Source: Linnemannia schmuckeri (lineage: Eukaryota > Mortierellomycota > Mortierellomycetes > Mortierellales > Mortierellaceae). From it: a stretch of DNA of 64,000 nucleotides. Positions 11,891 to 23,288 of the stretch are shown here, one piece after another; position 1 is the first letter of the stretch; each line of letters opens with the position of its first letter. The position numbers and the translations under genes were made by a program. The notes below the pieces were generated by a model. The model made no database searches and had not been told where the DNA came from. It saw only the letters and a list, made by a program, of their open reading frames with translations. The stretch covers positions 1,364,001-1,428,000 of the forward strand of contig JANATG010000010.1 of NCBI GenBank assembly GCA_029449235.1, written 5' to 3'.

Positions 11891-12901
11891 TGTGAAGTGT
11901 GATGACTCTTTTTTTTTGTTTTTTTTTTGTTAATGGTGTGATGAGGGACAGGGAAGGAGAGCGTTGGTAGGATGAGTCGAGGAGAAGAAAGGAGGAGTGA
12001 AGACGGGAGTGAAGAAGGAAAAAAAGAAAGGAAAGGGGTGAGAGGGAAAGAAGGACAAGTGAGAGAGAGAGGAGTACCAAGATGGTTGTCCAAAGTGAAA
12101 AAAGAGTAAGGGAATTGGGCTAATATGTATTGCAGGGGATGGCATGACAAAGGGCGAATTGCAACAATCATTGGGGAGTATCCGTGGACTTTGAAATTTG
12201 TATGAATCGAGTATGTTTTTCATACTGTGGGAAACAAAAGTAAAAATAACAATCGCAATTACCATGTCTCGAAAAGGGAAGGCGAACACAAAGAGAAGAA
12301 AGGAAAAGGACCAGGGAGAGAGCACAGAAGAAGAGTGTGGGGAAGCTGTAAACCATGTCCATAAAAAGTAACGCGGGCATTGCGCCATTCTGGGGTAACA
12401 AGGGGCATGCACTAGCCTTCTTTTTCTTCTCTGTTTTGCTTTGTTTTGTTTACATGAGTCGTTTCCATTTACCCACACATCCCTTTCTTTCAAAGAAAAG
12501 GATCATGCTACAAACCACCAGCCAGGGTGACCTTGCTGCCAATTGTCATAAACGAGAAGAAAAAAAAAAAAAAGAGCGGACCCTGGATGTGTGTGCGAAC
12601 AGTTCAGGGACCGCACTCTCATTTTGAACCACTTTTTCATTCTTTTTACTCTGCTCACCAACCACCCACCCAACCTTCTTCGCCCAGTCCACTCCCCACT
12701 CCCAGCAAATCACAGCGTAACAACGTAGTAAACCCCTCAACGTCTCATTCGTTCCTTTCCCACGGGGACAAAGAGAACTGCACGACCCCAAATCCAAAGG
12801 AAGGAGGCTGTTGCCATTTGACATCCGCCTGGCTTTGAACAACCAGCGTGTTCCAGACATTTTGCGAATTATGATTAAATTATGACATGCAATCATAGAA
12901 A
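11891..12901. other. Intergenic, no gene seen
   Basis: The part next to 11890 is purine-rich on the plus strand, so it forms a pyrimidine leader for the minus-strand F-box gene. The rest is A/T-rich with short A runs (for example about 12551-12563). Open frames are short and of biased composition. Confidence 0.4.
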
Positions 12902-13330
12902 GCTACCATGGCAGGTTCATCCATCTCAGATCTTCAATCGTCAATAACATCAACTGCTCTTCTGTCGCCCTATTCTTCTCCTCTCCCTCATTCATAAGAG
13001 CCAATGCCACGTCTGTTGTAAGTCCCGTAACAGCGTGACAAAAAAGATCTCATCCTCACCCTGGGCTCGAATTTCGTCGAAGCAGTCTTGAGCAACACAC
13101 AACCGTTGGTAAAAAGGGATGCACCAACATAAAGAGTATCCTACCTATGGCTCCTCCCTCCAGCGTGCGGCGAAAGGGTGCAACATCCCGCTGTCCAACA
13201 TCTACGGCAATCGAAAATAAGTACTTATTTAACCGCGGAGAGAACTTTCCTGCCAAAAGTTCAAAGTCCAAAGTATCTGTATTAAACGTTCCTACCAGTT
13301 TCTCTAGTGCCTTGCTGCACTCTGCTTCGA
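12902..13330 (-). CDS. Possible cryptic spliced gene, 3' portion only
   Basis: Three segments on the minus strand can be joined through two small GT-AG introns with frame kept: from about 13330 to 13145, then 13086-13060, then 13012-12902 ending in TAG. Introns would be 58 nt (13144-13087) and 47 nt (13059-13013). The joined product reads ...KALEKLV ... RLNKYLFSIAVDVGQRDV ... GGAIDCFDEIRAQ DVALALMNEGEEKNRATEEQ ... LRWMNLPW, which has the composition of a real globular protein rather than the low-complexity noise nearby. I could not fix a start codon; the open frame upstream (to 13460) runs through a pyrimidine stretch that may be an intron or leader. Not recognised as any family. A relic is an alternative. 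Confidence 0.33.
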
Positions 13331-13672
13331 CGCTCGAGAATGAAATTGTTTGAAAAGGACAGAAGGGAAGAAGAGAGGGAAGGGGAGAGAAGGAGGAAGA
13401 AAAAGTATGGTGGAAAGGAAGGGCATTGACGAAAGGGGCATCGACAAAGCGAGTTAACACCGCTGCCTTACGGTGTATGTAGTAAGGTACACAAAATGCG
13501 GTAAGATCTTGTGGTAGCTCCTAAAAATGAGAATAATTGCTCTAAGAAACACTAAGTCCGTACGGTGATGGTCAAAATGTTTAATGTTGTAACAAGGTGA
13601 GGATGAATGTCATTGCTGGGTATATAAAATAAAATAATGAAAAGAAACGAGCTCTCTATTCTATACGCATCT

Positions 13673-13871
13673 TTAACGGACACACACTCTGGCGGCGGCA
13701 TAAGTGAGCTTGTTGTGGATGATCTTGTAGATGACCTGTTCATAGGTCAGTTTGACATCTGGCAATCTTGAGTTCTGCTTGGATGCGCGGGGGGGGGGGG
13801 GGGGGGGTCTGGACGGGAGTAGAGACTGCTGAGACGATCTTGTTCTTGTTGAGGCACTTGAAGAAAGACAT
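13673..13871 (-). pseudogene. Small protein paralogue, frame broken at a C19 tract
   Basis: Starts at 13871 with MSFFKCLNKNKIVSAVSTPVQTP, clearly related to the start of the 14562-14750 gene. On this strand it then runs into 19 consecutive C residues (G run at 13789-13807 on the plus strand). As given, the frame stops early at 13740. If the run held 18 C, translation would continue as ASKQNSRLPDVKLTYEQVIYK and end at 13673-13675, giving about 65 aa with a tail matching the paralogue (T-x-E-x-x-x-Y-K-I-x-H-N). The break could be a sequencing error in the homopolymer, a polymorphic tract, or a true null. A TTATAAGC TATA-like box lies about 115 nt upstream of the ATG, as in the paralogue. Function unknown. 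Confidence 0.6.
13789..13807. repeat. G19 homopolymer inside a coding frame
   Basis: Nineteen G (C on the coding strand), encoding poly-Pro in the 13.7 kb small-protein copy and setting its reading frame. Confidence 0.9.
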
Positions 13872-14561
13872 CTTTTTGGCTTGTGTTATGTGTAAGATTG
13901 AAGGTGTTGATGGCCTTAAAGTATTGCTTGGCTTGCTTTGGTTGCTTGATGATAGACAATAAAAAAAATGGGTACACCCCCTGCTTATAACTTTGCAGTA
14001 GAGCAATTCAGTCCTCCATTCCCACTCCTTTTGTAACAAGCACCTTTTGCCGCAGCAACCACTATTGTCCTGTCTCCTGACAACTAGCCTGCGCGGCTAA
14101 TAGACGCGGGAGTGCTTGAAGTTGTTTTATAGCAGTACATGGATCCTTCTGTAAAGGACACGTGGTGCTCTACAACTACCACTCCTTCATCTTATGGAAT
14201 CGTTGACATGACCTCTCGTCAATCCTCTTCAAAAATTTGCATCGAGCTTTGAACGTCAATATAGGCAACAAAAAAATTCAGTAAAAAGGAAACGCGTCCG
14301 TTTCAACACGGGCGATCTAGCCATTTTTTTTTTATTTCCGATCCACACTTTTTTTGGTGGATGTGTCTGTATGTTGTTGTTGTTGGTGTTAAAAACTGTA
14401 ATTGGGGATTCATATTAAAGGCGCGAGAAGAAGAAAAATAGAGTTTTTGTAGAAGTTGCATGTTTACTGTACAGTTGAGTTGGTATGGTGATACAAGAGA
14501 GGATGCCTGGTATTGTTTTCAGTTAGATGGTTCGCCCAAATCCTGAGAGGATGTCTCGCTT
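13872..14561. promoter_or_regulatory. Spacer between the two small-protein paralogues
   Basis: Holds the minus-strand promoter of the 13.7 kb copy, with a TATA-like TTATAAGC around 13984-13990 read on the minus strand. The rest, up to the stop of the 14.6 kb copy, shows no gene. Confidence 0.4.
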
Positions 14562-14750
14562 TTAGCGGATGAAGGGACCGGTCGAGGCGTTGGACATCAT
14601 GTTGTGCGAGATCTTGTAGAGAGCCTCCTCAGGGGTCATCTTGGTACCGGTGGCATCACGGATGGTCTGCATCGAGACACGAGGGGTCTGAGCAGGGGTG
14701 GAGGCAGCAGAGGCGGTCTTGTTCTTGTTGGAGCGCTTGAAGAGAGACAT
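14562..14750 (-). CDS. Small basic protein of unknown function, 62 aa
   Basis: Intact frame, MSLFKRSNKNKTASAASTPA at the start and a C-terminal part with EEALYKISHNMM. It has a basic N-terminus, a Ser/Thr/Ala/Pro linker and a short predicted helix; no signal peptide or membrane segment. An intact gene and a frame-broken paralogue (13673-13871) share both ends, which supports this as a real coding family. A TATA-like CATATAAAG lies about 135 nt upstream on the minus strand (14881-14888), and the leader contains a CAAACAT context before the ATG. I do not recognise a characterised family; the compact promoter suggests strong or inducible expression, but that is inference. Confidence 0.65.
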   Translation of the reverse strand: MSLFKRSNKNKTASAASTPAQTPRVSMQTIRDATGTKMTPEEALYKISHNMMSNASTGPFIR

Positions 14751-16111
14751 GTTTGGCTTGAGTGTATTCCTTGGGCTGTTGAAAGGGATTGGGGGTTGCT
14801 CGAGTAGGTTGGAAGCAGGGTGCTTTTGTTGTTTTGAAGATGTGTTTGAGTGATGAGGGAAAAAGTGGAGTTGAGGGTGTCTTTATATGTTCGTCTGTCC
14901 CTTTGTCTCCTCATGATTGCGGATTTCCGCAATGCTTAGAAAGTGAGAGGGAAGAAGAGGGAGGTAATCTTGGCAGAGTAAACCTTAGTCACATCAGACG
15001 CCGCCAAGTTGGCCAAGAGAGAAAATATTGATACAGGGGTGTTTCTCGCCCATGTAAGGTCGAGTGAGTGATTGCCAAGCAACGAAAAATGATTTAGAGT
15101 TGGCAGCTGTTCTGTGATGTCAATTGAACACACAAACAAACACTTTGCACCTTGTTCATTTTGTTCATGTCACCGCACCCTTTACGAATATCCTCCGACG
15201 CTTCTCCATTCATCCGCAGTATGAACTGGGCGAATTGAGGACCATTCACAGATCTATATCTAAAAAAAAACGACCTGCGTGCGCATCTCCAGTTCCACTT
15301 CCATAAGTGACATCTCGAACCAACATCGCCCACACAACGACAAGTCTGCTTTTTAATTTATTTTCCGCAAAGGAAGCAGAATAAAATCACTTAAACCTGC
15401 CTCAATAGCCTTCCTGCACCCCCATCGAGAAAAGGTATACAAATAGTGTGAACAGCGCAACATTTGGTTGGTAACCGTTGCCACCAATAAATGTCCCATG
15501 TTGTCTGTTATAGTCTGGGGTTTGACTGCTCGACTTTGTGTGAACAGAAAGGTGTATCGGGCTTAGTCCTGCGATCAATCTATTGATGGTTCTTGACACG
15601 ACGCGCTTCCTATCATTTTGCAGACGTTGAAGGCATTACAATAGGCAGGCTGCCTGCTGTCGCCTTCGGATAATGGAGCACCGCTTAATATAGGAAACCG
15701 CCTACAGTGACCAAGGAGTCCAACTCCAATCCCCCCGCACTACTTTCCACCCATTACTAGAACACTCATATGCAACCCACATAAAAGGACCAAGAACCAT
15801 ATCCTCGAAAACGAAAAAGAAAAATAAAATATGACTGAAACTCTAATCATAAGAGAGCACGCCAGGAAGCCTTTTTTTCCCCTGGATATCCGAGGTGTTG
15901 CTAGTTGTGTGTTGCCGCCAAAACTAGGATGAAGTTATCATCAAAAATAAGTGGAGACAAGAAAAGTCAACCGCAAACCAGTGTAAGAACTGCTTTTTTT
16001 CCCTCTTACCCTGTCCTCTCTTCATACCTCACTCTCTCCTCTTCTTTCCACATACTCACTTCTCCCTACTCACATGTCACCCCTCTTCGCCACGTTTTCC
16101 CCTCCCACACC
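14751..16111. other. Intergenic, no gene supported
   Basis: Left part is the promoter of the 14.6 kb small gene (minus strand). The remainder has only short frames without family features. A C/T-rich tract at about 15988-16105 precedes the next gene. Confidence 0.4.
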
Positions 16112-16348
16112 ATGCCTAAGGTAGAGAAAGAAAAGGAGATGGAGGAGAGATGGACAGTGGGGCAGATGAAGAGGGGTATCGAGCGGCTCAAGAACTACTG
16201 GCTCAGACAGGAACGACTCACACTTGAGGATGAGGAACGTGCTGAAAAGAACTATATGGCGGTCCTTGATATGTTGAAGGAACTCAAGAATGAGACCAGA
16301 ACCAAACAGAAGCTATCCATCTTGACCAATTTCCTCATCCCAAAGTAG
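16112..16348 (+). CDS. Small charged helical protein, 78 aa
   Basis: Frame MPKVEKEKEMEERWTVGQMK ... LKNETRTKQKLSILTNFL, rich in Glu, Lys and Arg with heptad-like Leu/Met spacing, so probably a single long helix or short coiled coil. Chosen start is the ATG after a long C/T leader. An alternative model adds an upstream exon (ATG at 15929, 18 codons ending at 15982) joined by an intron 15983-16120 with a strong pyrimidine tract; this also keeps frame and would replace the first three residues. No known domain was recognised. Confidence 0.42.
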   Translation: MPKVEKEKEMEERWTVGQMKRGIERLKNYWLRQERLTLEDEERAEKNYMAVLDMLKELKNETRTKQKLSILTNFLIPK

Positions 16349-17015
16349 CCCATTTTTTACACCCCCTTTTTACACGTAATTGAACCCCTTTTACACGCAA
16401 TTCGCAATTCTGCCCCTTTTTTCTATAGTGACACATATGGAAAGAACTTTTAAGAGAACATTTTTTTCAAAACAAATATGGTTCTCTTAGCTGAAGGCGA
16501 CAGTTTCATTTCTTGGTGATTTACTTTGACGAGGCCCTTTCAGGCGCGCTTTTCGCCTCAGTTTTCCATTCTCTCTTTTTTTAGGGCCTTCTCTCTTAGA
16601 GCACTTTTCGGAGAGGAAGTCACTGAGTATACAAATGATTTACAACTCAAATCACAGCATTTAGCAGGGTTCCCTTGCTGAGTGGGGATCGAGGATTTGA
16701 AAATAAGAGTACATCTTTTCTCAAGACAAAGCAGTTAGCTAGGAAGGAGAAGGGGCTGGTGCCTCGAACAAAAGTTGGAGGTACCTAATTCTCATACTTG
16801 TTTCTTTACTACAGAAAGTAAAGGAGGGGTTTTTTGATTCGTGATTTGACAAACAGGCTTCCCCTTTCTGTTGCGATGCAACGAGGAAAAATCAAAGGCA
16901 AGTTTTTTTTTTCTCTCGAAGCAACAAAATCTTCACTGCCATCTTTTTCTCTCAGTCTTCGACTCATTCATCTTGCACACCTTGGCTCCTCTAGTCACCC
17001 AGAGATCTCGGCTCC
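16349..17015. other. Intergenic, no gene seen
   Basis: A/T-rich spacer between two plus-strand loci. CTCTCTTTTTT-like runs at about 16565-16600 and an A/C-rich end. No reliable frame. Confidence 0.4.
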
Positions 17016-17659
17016 ATGCTGTTCAAACCACGATCAGTCGCTCTCCTGGCCACCGGAGCCATTGTCATTATCTAATCGCGATCATGGTGCAGGCTCAACC
17101 TCACTCCACACCAGGTAAAACAACTACTCCCGGTGGAAAAACAGCTACACCTGGTGGAGAAACAATTACTCCCGGTGGACCAGAATCACCTACACATGGT
17201 GGACCAGCATCAACAACATCCCTAAGTCCAACGACCACATCGTCGTCACAACCTGAGACAACAACAACTACATCCTCGACCGAGTCTAAGCCGACAGCAC
17301 CACCCCTCCCTCCATAAATTATCTTTGACATCGACGGGACGCCTCTGATAGAGGCAGATGCCATCCGCAAGCCCATCGAAAGTCCGGACCCTGTGTTTCC
17401 TGAGGATCTCAAGTGTGATACATCCGAGTTCACCAATGTCAGTGCTGAATGGAGCTGCACCGGCTTAGATGCGTGGTCGATCTATATCGACAGCGGACAA
17501 GTTTCGATACGTTACACCTCCTGCCAAGAATGGCCAGCTTGTGTTCATCAATTGTCCTCAGGGTACTACTATGATCCACTCTACTCCCCTTATTTTGAAA
17601 TCCGAGTAACCATGAACTTGGTCCTGTCTGGTCCCACCTCCTGGCTCTGTCACTCTTAA
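17016..17659 (+). pseudogene. Broken small secreted protein with PGG repeats and a Cys-containing C-terminal domain
   Basis: An ATG at 17016 opens a typical signal sequence (basic MLFKPR start, then VALLATGAIVII) but hits TAA at 17073. The mature part continues in another frame (MVQAQPHSTPG from 17084), with four TPGG/HGG-type repeats and a Ser/Thr-rich linker, then stops at TAA 17315-17317. The same frame resumes at once with IIFDIDGTPLIEADAIRK and a domain of about 90 residues with five to six Cys, ending at 17657-17659. So one frameshift and one nonsense codon separate three parts that make sense as a single secreted, O-glycosylated protein. A 29-nt GT-AG excision (17060-17088) would fuse the signal to the mature part in frame, but that is below normal intron size. 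Function unknown; effector-like or cell-wall roles are guesses. Confidence 0.6.
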
Positions 17660-18361
17660 GCTTTTTTTTTTTCTTGTAAGTTTCTTCCATAGTAGTCGTC
17701 ATTTGTTTCTCTGAATAAAATAACAATACTGCTAAAATATCCGACGAGAGTTTTCACATCATGGCCAACGTTTTGAATGGTGTTACTGTTTTATGCTCAA
17801 GTGGGGAAGGACATAGATTTAGCCACCCTATTCTGAAAATCGACGACGACAAAATTTTACTGTGGGCATCAGTTGTTGGTCCATTGGAATAGAAAGGGGG
17901 ACGCGGGGTCCAAGGCAGAAAACGAGGGGCTCTTTGTCTGTTCTTTGATGATGATGACCCGTCATTTTTTTTTTTCACAGGAGGGGCTTTTAGTAACACG
18001 CAACGCTCAAAGGGGGGGTGAATAGAAGAGATCAGCAAACCAAGCATTGGTCTAGAAGCAAAAACAAAAAGCACCCTGCGTTATCTTTTTTTTTTCTCAC
18101 TTCTGAATACCCTCCCCTTTTTACCTTATGTACATGCCTTTGCTTTTGAAAGAGAATATGTAGGTGGTTATTTCTTTCAAATTCGCAGAGTCAAGGAATG
18201 AAAATCAAGGCACAGTGACCAACGAGGCTCGAGACGAAGGCCCAGACTCCAAGTCAACCTCTGCGCCATGTTTTTGGCGTTATGGAACCACGAACGCAAA
18301 GGTATATTGTTTGAGTATTGTTCTTTTCTCATCCTTGATCTTTTCGTCACCTCAAACACAT

Positions 18362-18395
<34 letters not shown>

Positions 18396-18721
18396 CATAT
18401 AATTTTGGCTTATGTACCACCTGCAAGAGAACACTCCCAAACTGACATTTGCTGGAAGTTCAATTGTATATACCAAACAAACGCGCCATGAAAAAGATCG
18501 ACAGATTACTTCCTGATTTGGATCGAAAAAACCTCCTACAAATGGCAGTGCTCTTTTGTTTACGACCTTGGCATTGTCGCATTGTCCAAACAACCTCAAT
18601 CACAAAGAACAAACAAGTAGCGCAAAGGGTCGAACATGTAGCGTCATCCAACAAGATATGCAAAATAGCGTTCTATTGAAGGTATATGCGAATGCGCGTT
18701 AACGTGCTTTTCTGTCTATGC
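17660..18721. other. Convergent 3' region with T30 tract
   Basis: Between a plus-strand relic and a minus-strand gene. An uninterrupted T30 run lies at 18364-18393. No gene was found on either strand. Confidence 0.45.
18364..18393. repeat. T30 homopolymer
   Basis: Uninterrupted run of 30 T in the 3' spacer before the MHR factor gene. Confidence 0.9.
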
Positions 18722-21700
18722 TTAATTGTAATAGATATGCTGGTGGCTCTGAGACGACTGCTGAGGCTGGTACTGCTGGTGTTGGCTCTGAGATGACTGC
18801 TGAGAATATTGCTGAGGAGAACTTCCAATGTTTTCTCCCATCAACTGCTGTGGCTGTGACGAAACCAAAGAAGCCCCGGACGATGCAGGCTGGCCAGCCG
18901 TCGAGTAAAACCCTAAGCCAGTGCCCCCAGAAAACGCGTTGCTCCCGATCGAATACACAGGCATAGCTTGCTGAGGTGTCGAATGACTCTGCATGGGCAA
19001 AAATGACTGCTGTCGGTCCTGTCCTTGTCCTTGTGATGCAAAGGCTGATACAGATGTCGTCGGGGTCGACAGTGACTGGGTATTGTACTCGAAATGATAA
19101 ATCGGCTGTTGAGGAACCGACGCTGAGGCAACATGGCTGGTATTGATACTACTCACATCGCCCATCGTAGACATCGCCGTATAAGATCCAGATCCTGCTG
19201 CTCCTGAGTCAACAACTAACCCTCCTTCACCACCTCCTCCCATCATCAATGATGCGTAATCTCCCGTCTCTGGCATCGAATATCCAGATGACATGTTGAC
19301 AGCCATAGCATTCGACACAGGCACCGGACCAGCGTTGCCGGAGTAAGAATCCATAGCTCCTTCTGAAAACGATGAGCCGGCATAGTTTCCAGAGTTGGGC
19401 TGTTGTTGAGATTGTTGATGCTGATGTTGCTGTTGCTGTTGCTGAGGCAGGTGAGATTGAGGTTGTTGAACAACTGAACCAATGCTAGCGCGCATCTGTT
19501 GTCGTTTCTTGATGATCGTCGGAAGATCGTGAGATTTGGGATTTCCTGACCGTTGTTGATATAACTGCTGGATCTGCTGTTGCTGCTGTTGAAGTAATGC
19601 CGGCTCCACCGCTGGTGCCGCCGAATACGCATTTGCGCGGGTTCTGGTCGCAGAAAGGAGCCGCTCCTGATTCATGGCCAAGTTCTGCGCTGCAGCGGCA
19701 GCATCCGACGATGTGGCGAGTTCACTGGACAGGTTCGGTGCAGTTTGTGCGCCAAGACACTCCTCGATCAGCTTTTGTTGGATGGCTTGCTGGTGTTCCT
19801 GGAGCGAGTCGAGTTCTACAGTAAGGTACGAATAGAAGTGCTTGTGCTCAAGACTGTCGAATTGATGTAAAAGTTTCGCGACTCTCGCTGCCTGGACAGT
19901 GTATTGCCCCTTAAGACGCGCCGAGAAAACGGGGGTCGAATCCTTGGTCTTGTCATCCGGGCTTCGCGTATCCTTGCCGGGAGTGGCAACCCTCCTCTCC
20001 ACAATGATTTTGTGATAGATCCGAAGGCACCATTCCAATGCAGCGCCTGTGCAGGAAATGTGAGCCCGCTCTGGATATCTGTGTAGCAAGATTTCCGCGT
20101 AATAAACGATCCGGTCTGCTTCCTGCGCACACTGGGCGATCTTGTCCAAAAGGTCCTGGCGGCGTTTATAGCGCTGTCGTTGCTGCTGAATGGTCTGTTG
20201 AAGCTGCGTGTCTTGGGTGGAAGCGGTACCCTCCTTGACAATCGAGACTGGTTGGAGCAGATGGGTCCCGACCGCCAACATGTTAGGGTAGAGCAGCAGG
20301 ACGTTGAGCATGCTGTACACCAGTTGAAGTCCCAAGGCGCGTCCGTTGACTCGAGGCTCGACATAATCCAGATTGCTGAGTTGTGGTCTCAGTCGAGTTG
20401 GCAATTCGTCCTTCCACATCTTCAGAGACAGCAACAGCTCCGCTTCAGAGAATTCGTTGATGAGGACATCCTGGAAGGTTGGACCGAAGACATTCGACTT
20501 GCTGCCCGTGTCCGTATTTGTGCCTGCCGCCGCAATCAACTGGTCCATCTTTTTGAGTCCCGATTGGAAGAATGCATGGATCTTTCGGCCGATCCTCCAG
20601 AGATGAATCTCCTTCAGCATGAACCATCTTGTCCACAGCCCGTCGTCAGTGTCAAGCTCCGTCAGCGCTGGGAAGGGCGTTTCCAGGAAATCGTCATCCA
20701 ATTGACTCAAATGACCCCTGACAACCATCTGGACAGTGTCGAACATGTACATTCCCCAGAACAACCAGTATCGGGTCTGTAACACAATGGGTTTTGGCAT
20801 CCACCTAGACGCGTCCACATGAAGTCCCAAGAATACGCATTCGCTCACAAGTTTCAGCAGCTCGACTCGAAGTAATGCTTTGGGGTAAACATAGCAGAGG
20901 AGCAGTGCTGACTGGAGGTACACTGTAGAATACGTGCTCCGAATATCATCCAGGTAAGACATCAATCCTACGACAAAGAAAAAATAGGCGCATTTTGTAA
21001 ATAATTGCTCCGCCGGTTTTAATCGCAGCACAGTGCACAGCCTTAGTCCAATTAACATACCGAATGCACGCCTAAAGTATCTTGTACACTGCGCTTTGTT
21101 TGCAACAGGGTCGGTCTTCCTCGCAACTGGGATCCCCATGTTTTCAATCTCGGGATCGAGACGAAGCGCAATTCCAGCAATGACATTGAGCAGCATTCTG
21201 GACGTCTGGTTGGATCGGGTCTGCTTAGCCCGTTCTACAACCAGGCGTGTCATGAAAGGAGGGAACAGGTGTGCGTTCTAAGACCCACATGTTTGAAAAA
21301 GGATATTGTCACACGCGTTAGTCGATCATTTTTTCTCGTTGCTTGCTACGCTAGCATATTTAAACAGGCGCCAATAGAGGTACTGGTCGAGACATACCTG
21401 GAAGTAGACCTCGATAGATCGTTCAATCTTGGCGACAGAGGGCAAGATCAAAAGTTCCTGATTCGTTGGAGTAGCTGGCTCAATATAGTTGCGCACCCAT
21501 GCAGGATCCTTCGACTGAATGACCATATCATCATCCCACGAGTTTCCCTCGGGTTTGAGGTTGACTGATCCTGTCTTGCCCCAAAACAAGCAAGAGTCGT
21601 ACAACTTGAGGTCGTTCATGGCTTCCTCCAGCTGTGATACGCATCGATAAGGCGGCAGAGCCCGGATCGAGGGCTGGACACGAGTGTTATTGTTAGCGTT

Positions 21701-23288
21701 TTTCCGGATCGAGTTAAGATCAAAGATCTTGTTTCCAGAGGACGCCGACTTTGAGTTTGATGGCGACTGGGTGTTATCCTCCTGATTGTGATCGAGCTGC
21801 TCAGACGAGGTCCCTTGTTTTTCCTGCGTGTTCCCCGTGTCCTCTGCTGGAGCTGGGCTCACTTCCGGAGAATATTTCTAGTAGAGTTTGGATGGATGAC
21901 AACAGCAAAAGGTTAGTCAACAAGAGCGCATATCGTTACTGCTCCGTTCATTGTCTTGTTTGCTTTGTTTGTGTCTATCATGCAAGCATTGTGAACCAAT
22001 CGATGTCTGTTTTGTTCATTCAATATCCTGTTAATTTTGTCCATATTTTTTTGCTGTTTGTCCGGTACGCCGCCGACGTTCTGTCATCGAACGTCTTTGC
22101 ATTTATGCAAATATTCCCGCTTGTCCGCTTGCAAACGTTCATTGTCAGGTCTGTCAATAAACACATGTGAAATGGTGAGTAGCTTACCAACATAGCGGGC
22201 GGAAAATAAGGAAAACTAGGGATGTTCGGAGATGGACGAACGAGGGGGGTGTCGATACTCGCCGACAGAGGTGGGAGACTGGAGATTGGGGTGTCAGGAT
22301 AGGAAAGGGGTTGACCGCGTTGCTCCTGCTGCCGTGACAGATGAAGTTGAGACGAGTCGACAGCAGGCCGTTGTGAGCTCGTGGACGAAACCGTAACATG
22401 ATCAGGCACTCCACTTGGCACGGTCAACATGCCTGCTGACAGAGACCTTTGAGGCTGTTGCGTTGGATGAGGATCGATGGGCGGCGACAGTAATGGGTAC
22501 TGGGCTTGGTATCCTGTTAACTGCTGTTGTGGTTGTTGCTGTTGCTGTCCTTGCGGCTGTGGTAGTTGCTGGTAGGACTCCTGCTGGCTGCCAAGTGACT
22601 GTTGCCTTAATTGGCTTCCCTGTTGTGAGCTCAGCTGGGGAGCGTCCAGTAATGATGAGGGCTGGTCGCGATATGACTGTTGCTGGGATTGGTACGACTG
22701 CTGGTTCTGGTAATGGCGCAACGGCGACGTAAGTGACTGTATTGCCTGTGTCTGAGACTGATGCAGAGCTTGTTGTTGTTGTTGCTGTTGCTGTTGCTGT
22801 TGCTGAAGGGGCGAACGTTGTGAGTGAGCACCCAGATCAAGACGTTGTCGTTGATGCTGTCCATATTGAATCGGCTGCTGCTCCTGCCTATACTGCTGCG
22901 GCTGTTGTTGCTGTTGCTGTTGCGGTTGTAGCTGATGTTGATGCTGTTGCTGGAGAACCGCCCTGAGTGCCATGGTTTGGCTCCATTGGTATTCTTCCAC
23001 TTGGTCCAGATATTGAGCCTGGATTTCCTCTTCCGAGAATTCTCTCGCACGCTTGTGAAGATGGTGGTCCTGCTGGTGTGAATTCAGAAGAAACGCATAG
23101 CCGCTACCGGCAGCGCTATCAAAGGTCATTGGTAGATTGCTGCTGTTGTTGTTACTGTTGTTGTTACTGCCTGTAAAGCCGTTCTGGTTCAGTCCTGTGA
23201 CGCCTCCAGGCGACGACGATGCGTAAGATGTTGGGAAGAGTGAGGTTGTCAAAGGATCGGCGACACCGGCCTCTTCTGTCGTGAGCAT
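18722..23288 (-). CDS. Fungal-specific transcription factor (middle homology region), no zinc cluster visible
   Basis: Exons on the minus strand: 23288-22188, 21877-21398, 21277-21061 and 20967-18722; all junctions are GT-AG and in frame, giving 1347 aa. Residues 1-367 are polar with long Gln tracts. The fungal_trans-like region spans roughly 410-900: PPYRCVSQLEEAMNDLKLYD, a FQNAHLFPPFMTRLV motif rebuilt across the exon 2/3 junction, RYFRRAFGLMSYLDDIRSTYS across exon 3/4, CVFLGLHVDASRW, and RYWLFWGMYMFD. The last 400 residues are again Gln/Ser/Gly-rich, like an activation domain. There is no Cys6 cluster or other DNA-binding motif in the model or in the upstream minus-strand sequence I read. 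It may bind DNA through a partner or act as a cofactor. Target unknown. Confidence 0.8.
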
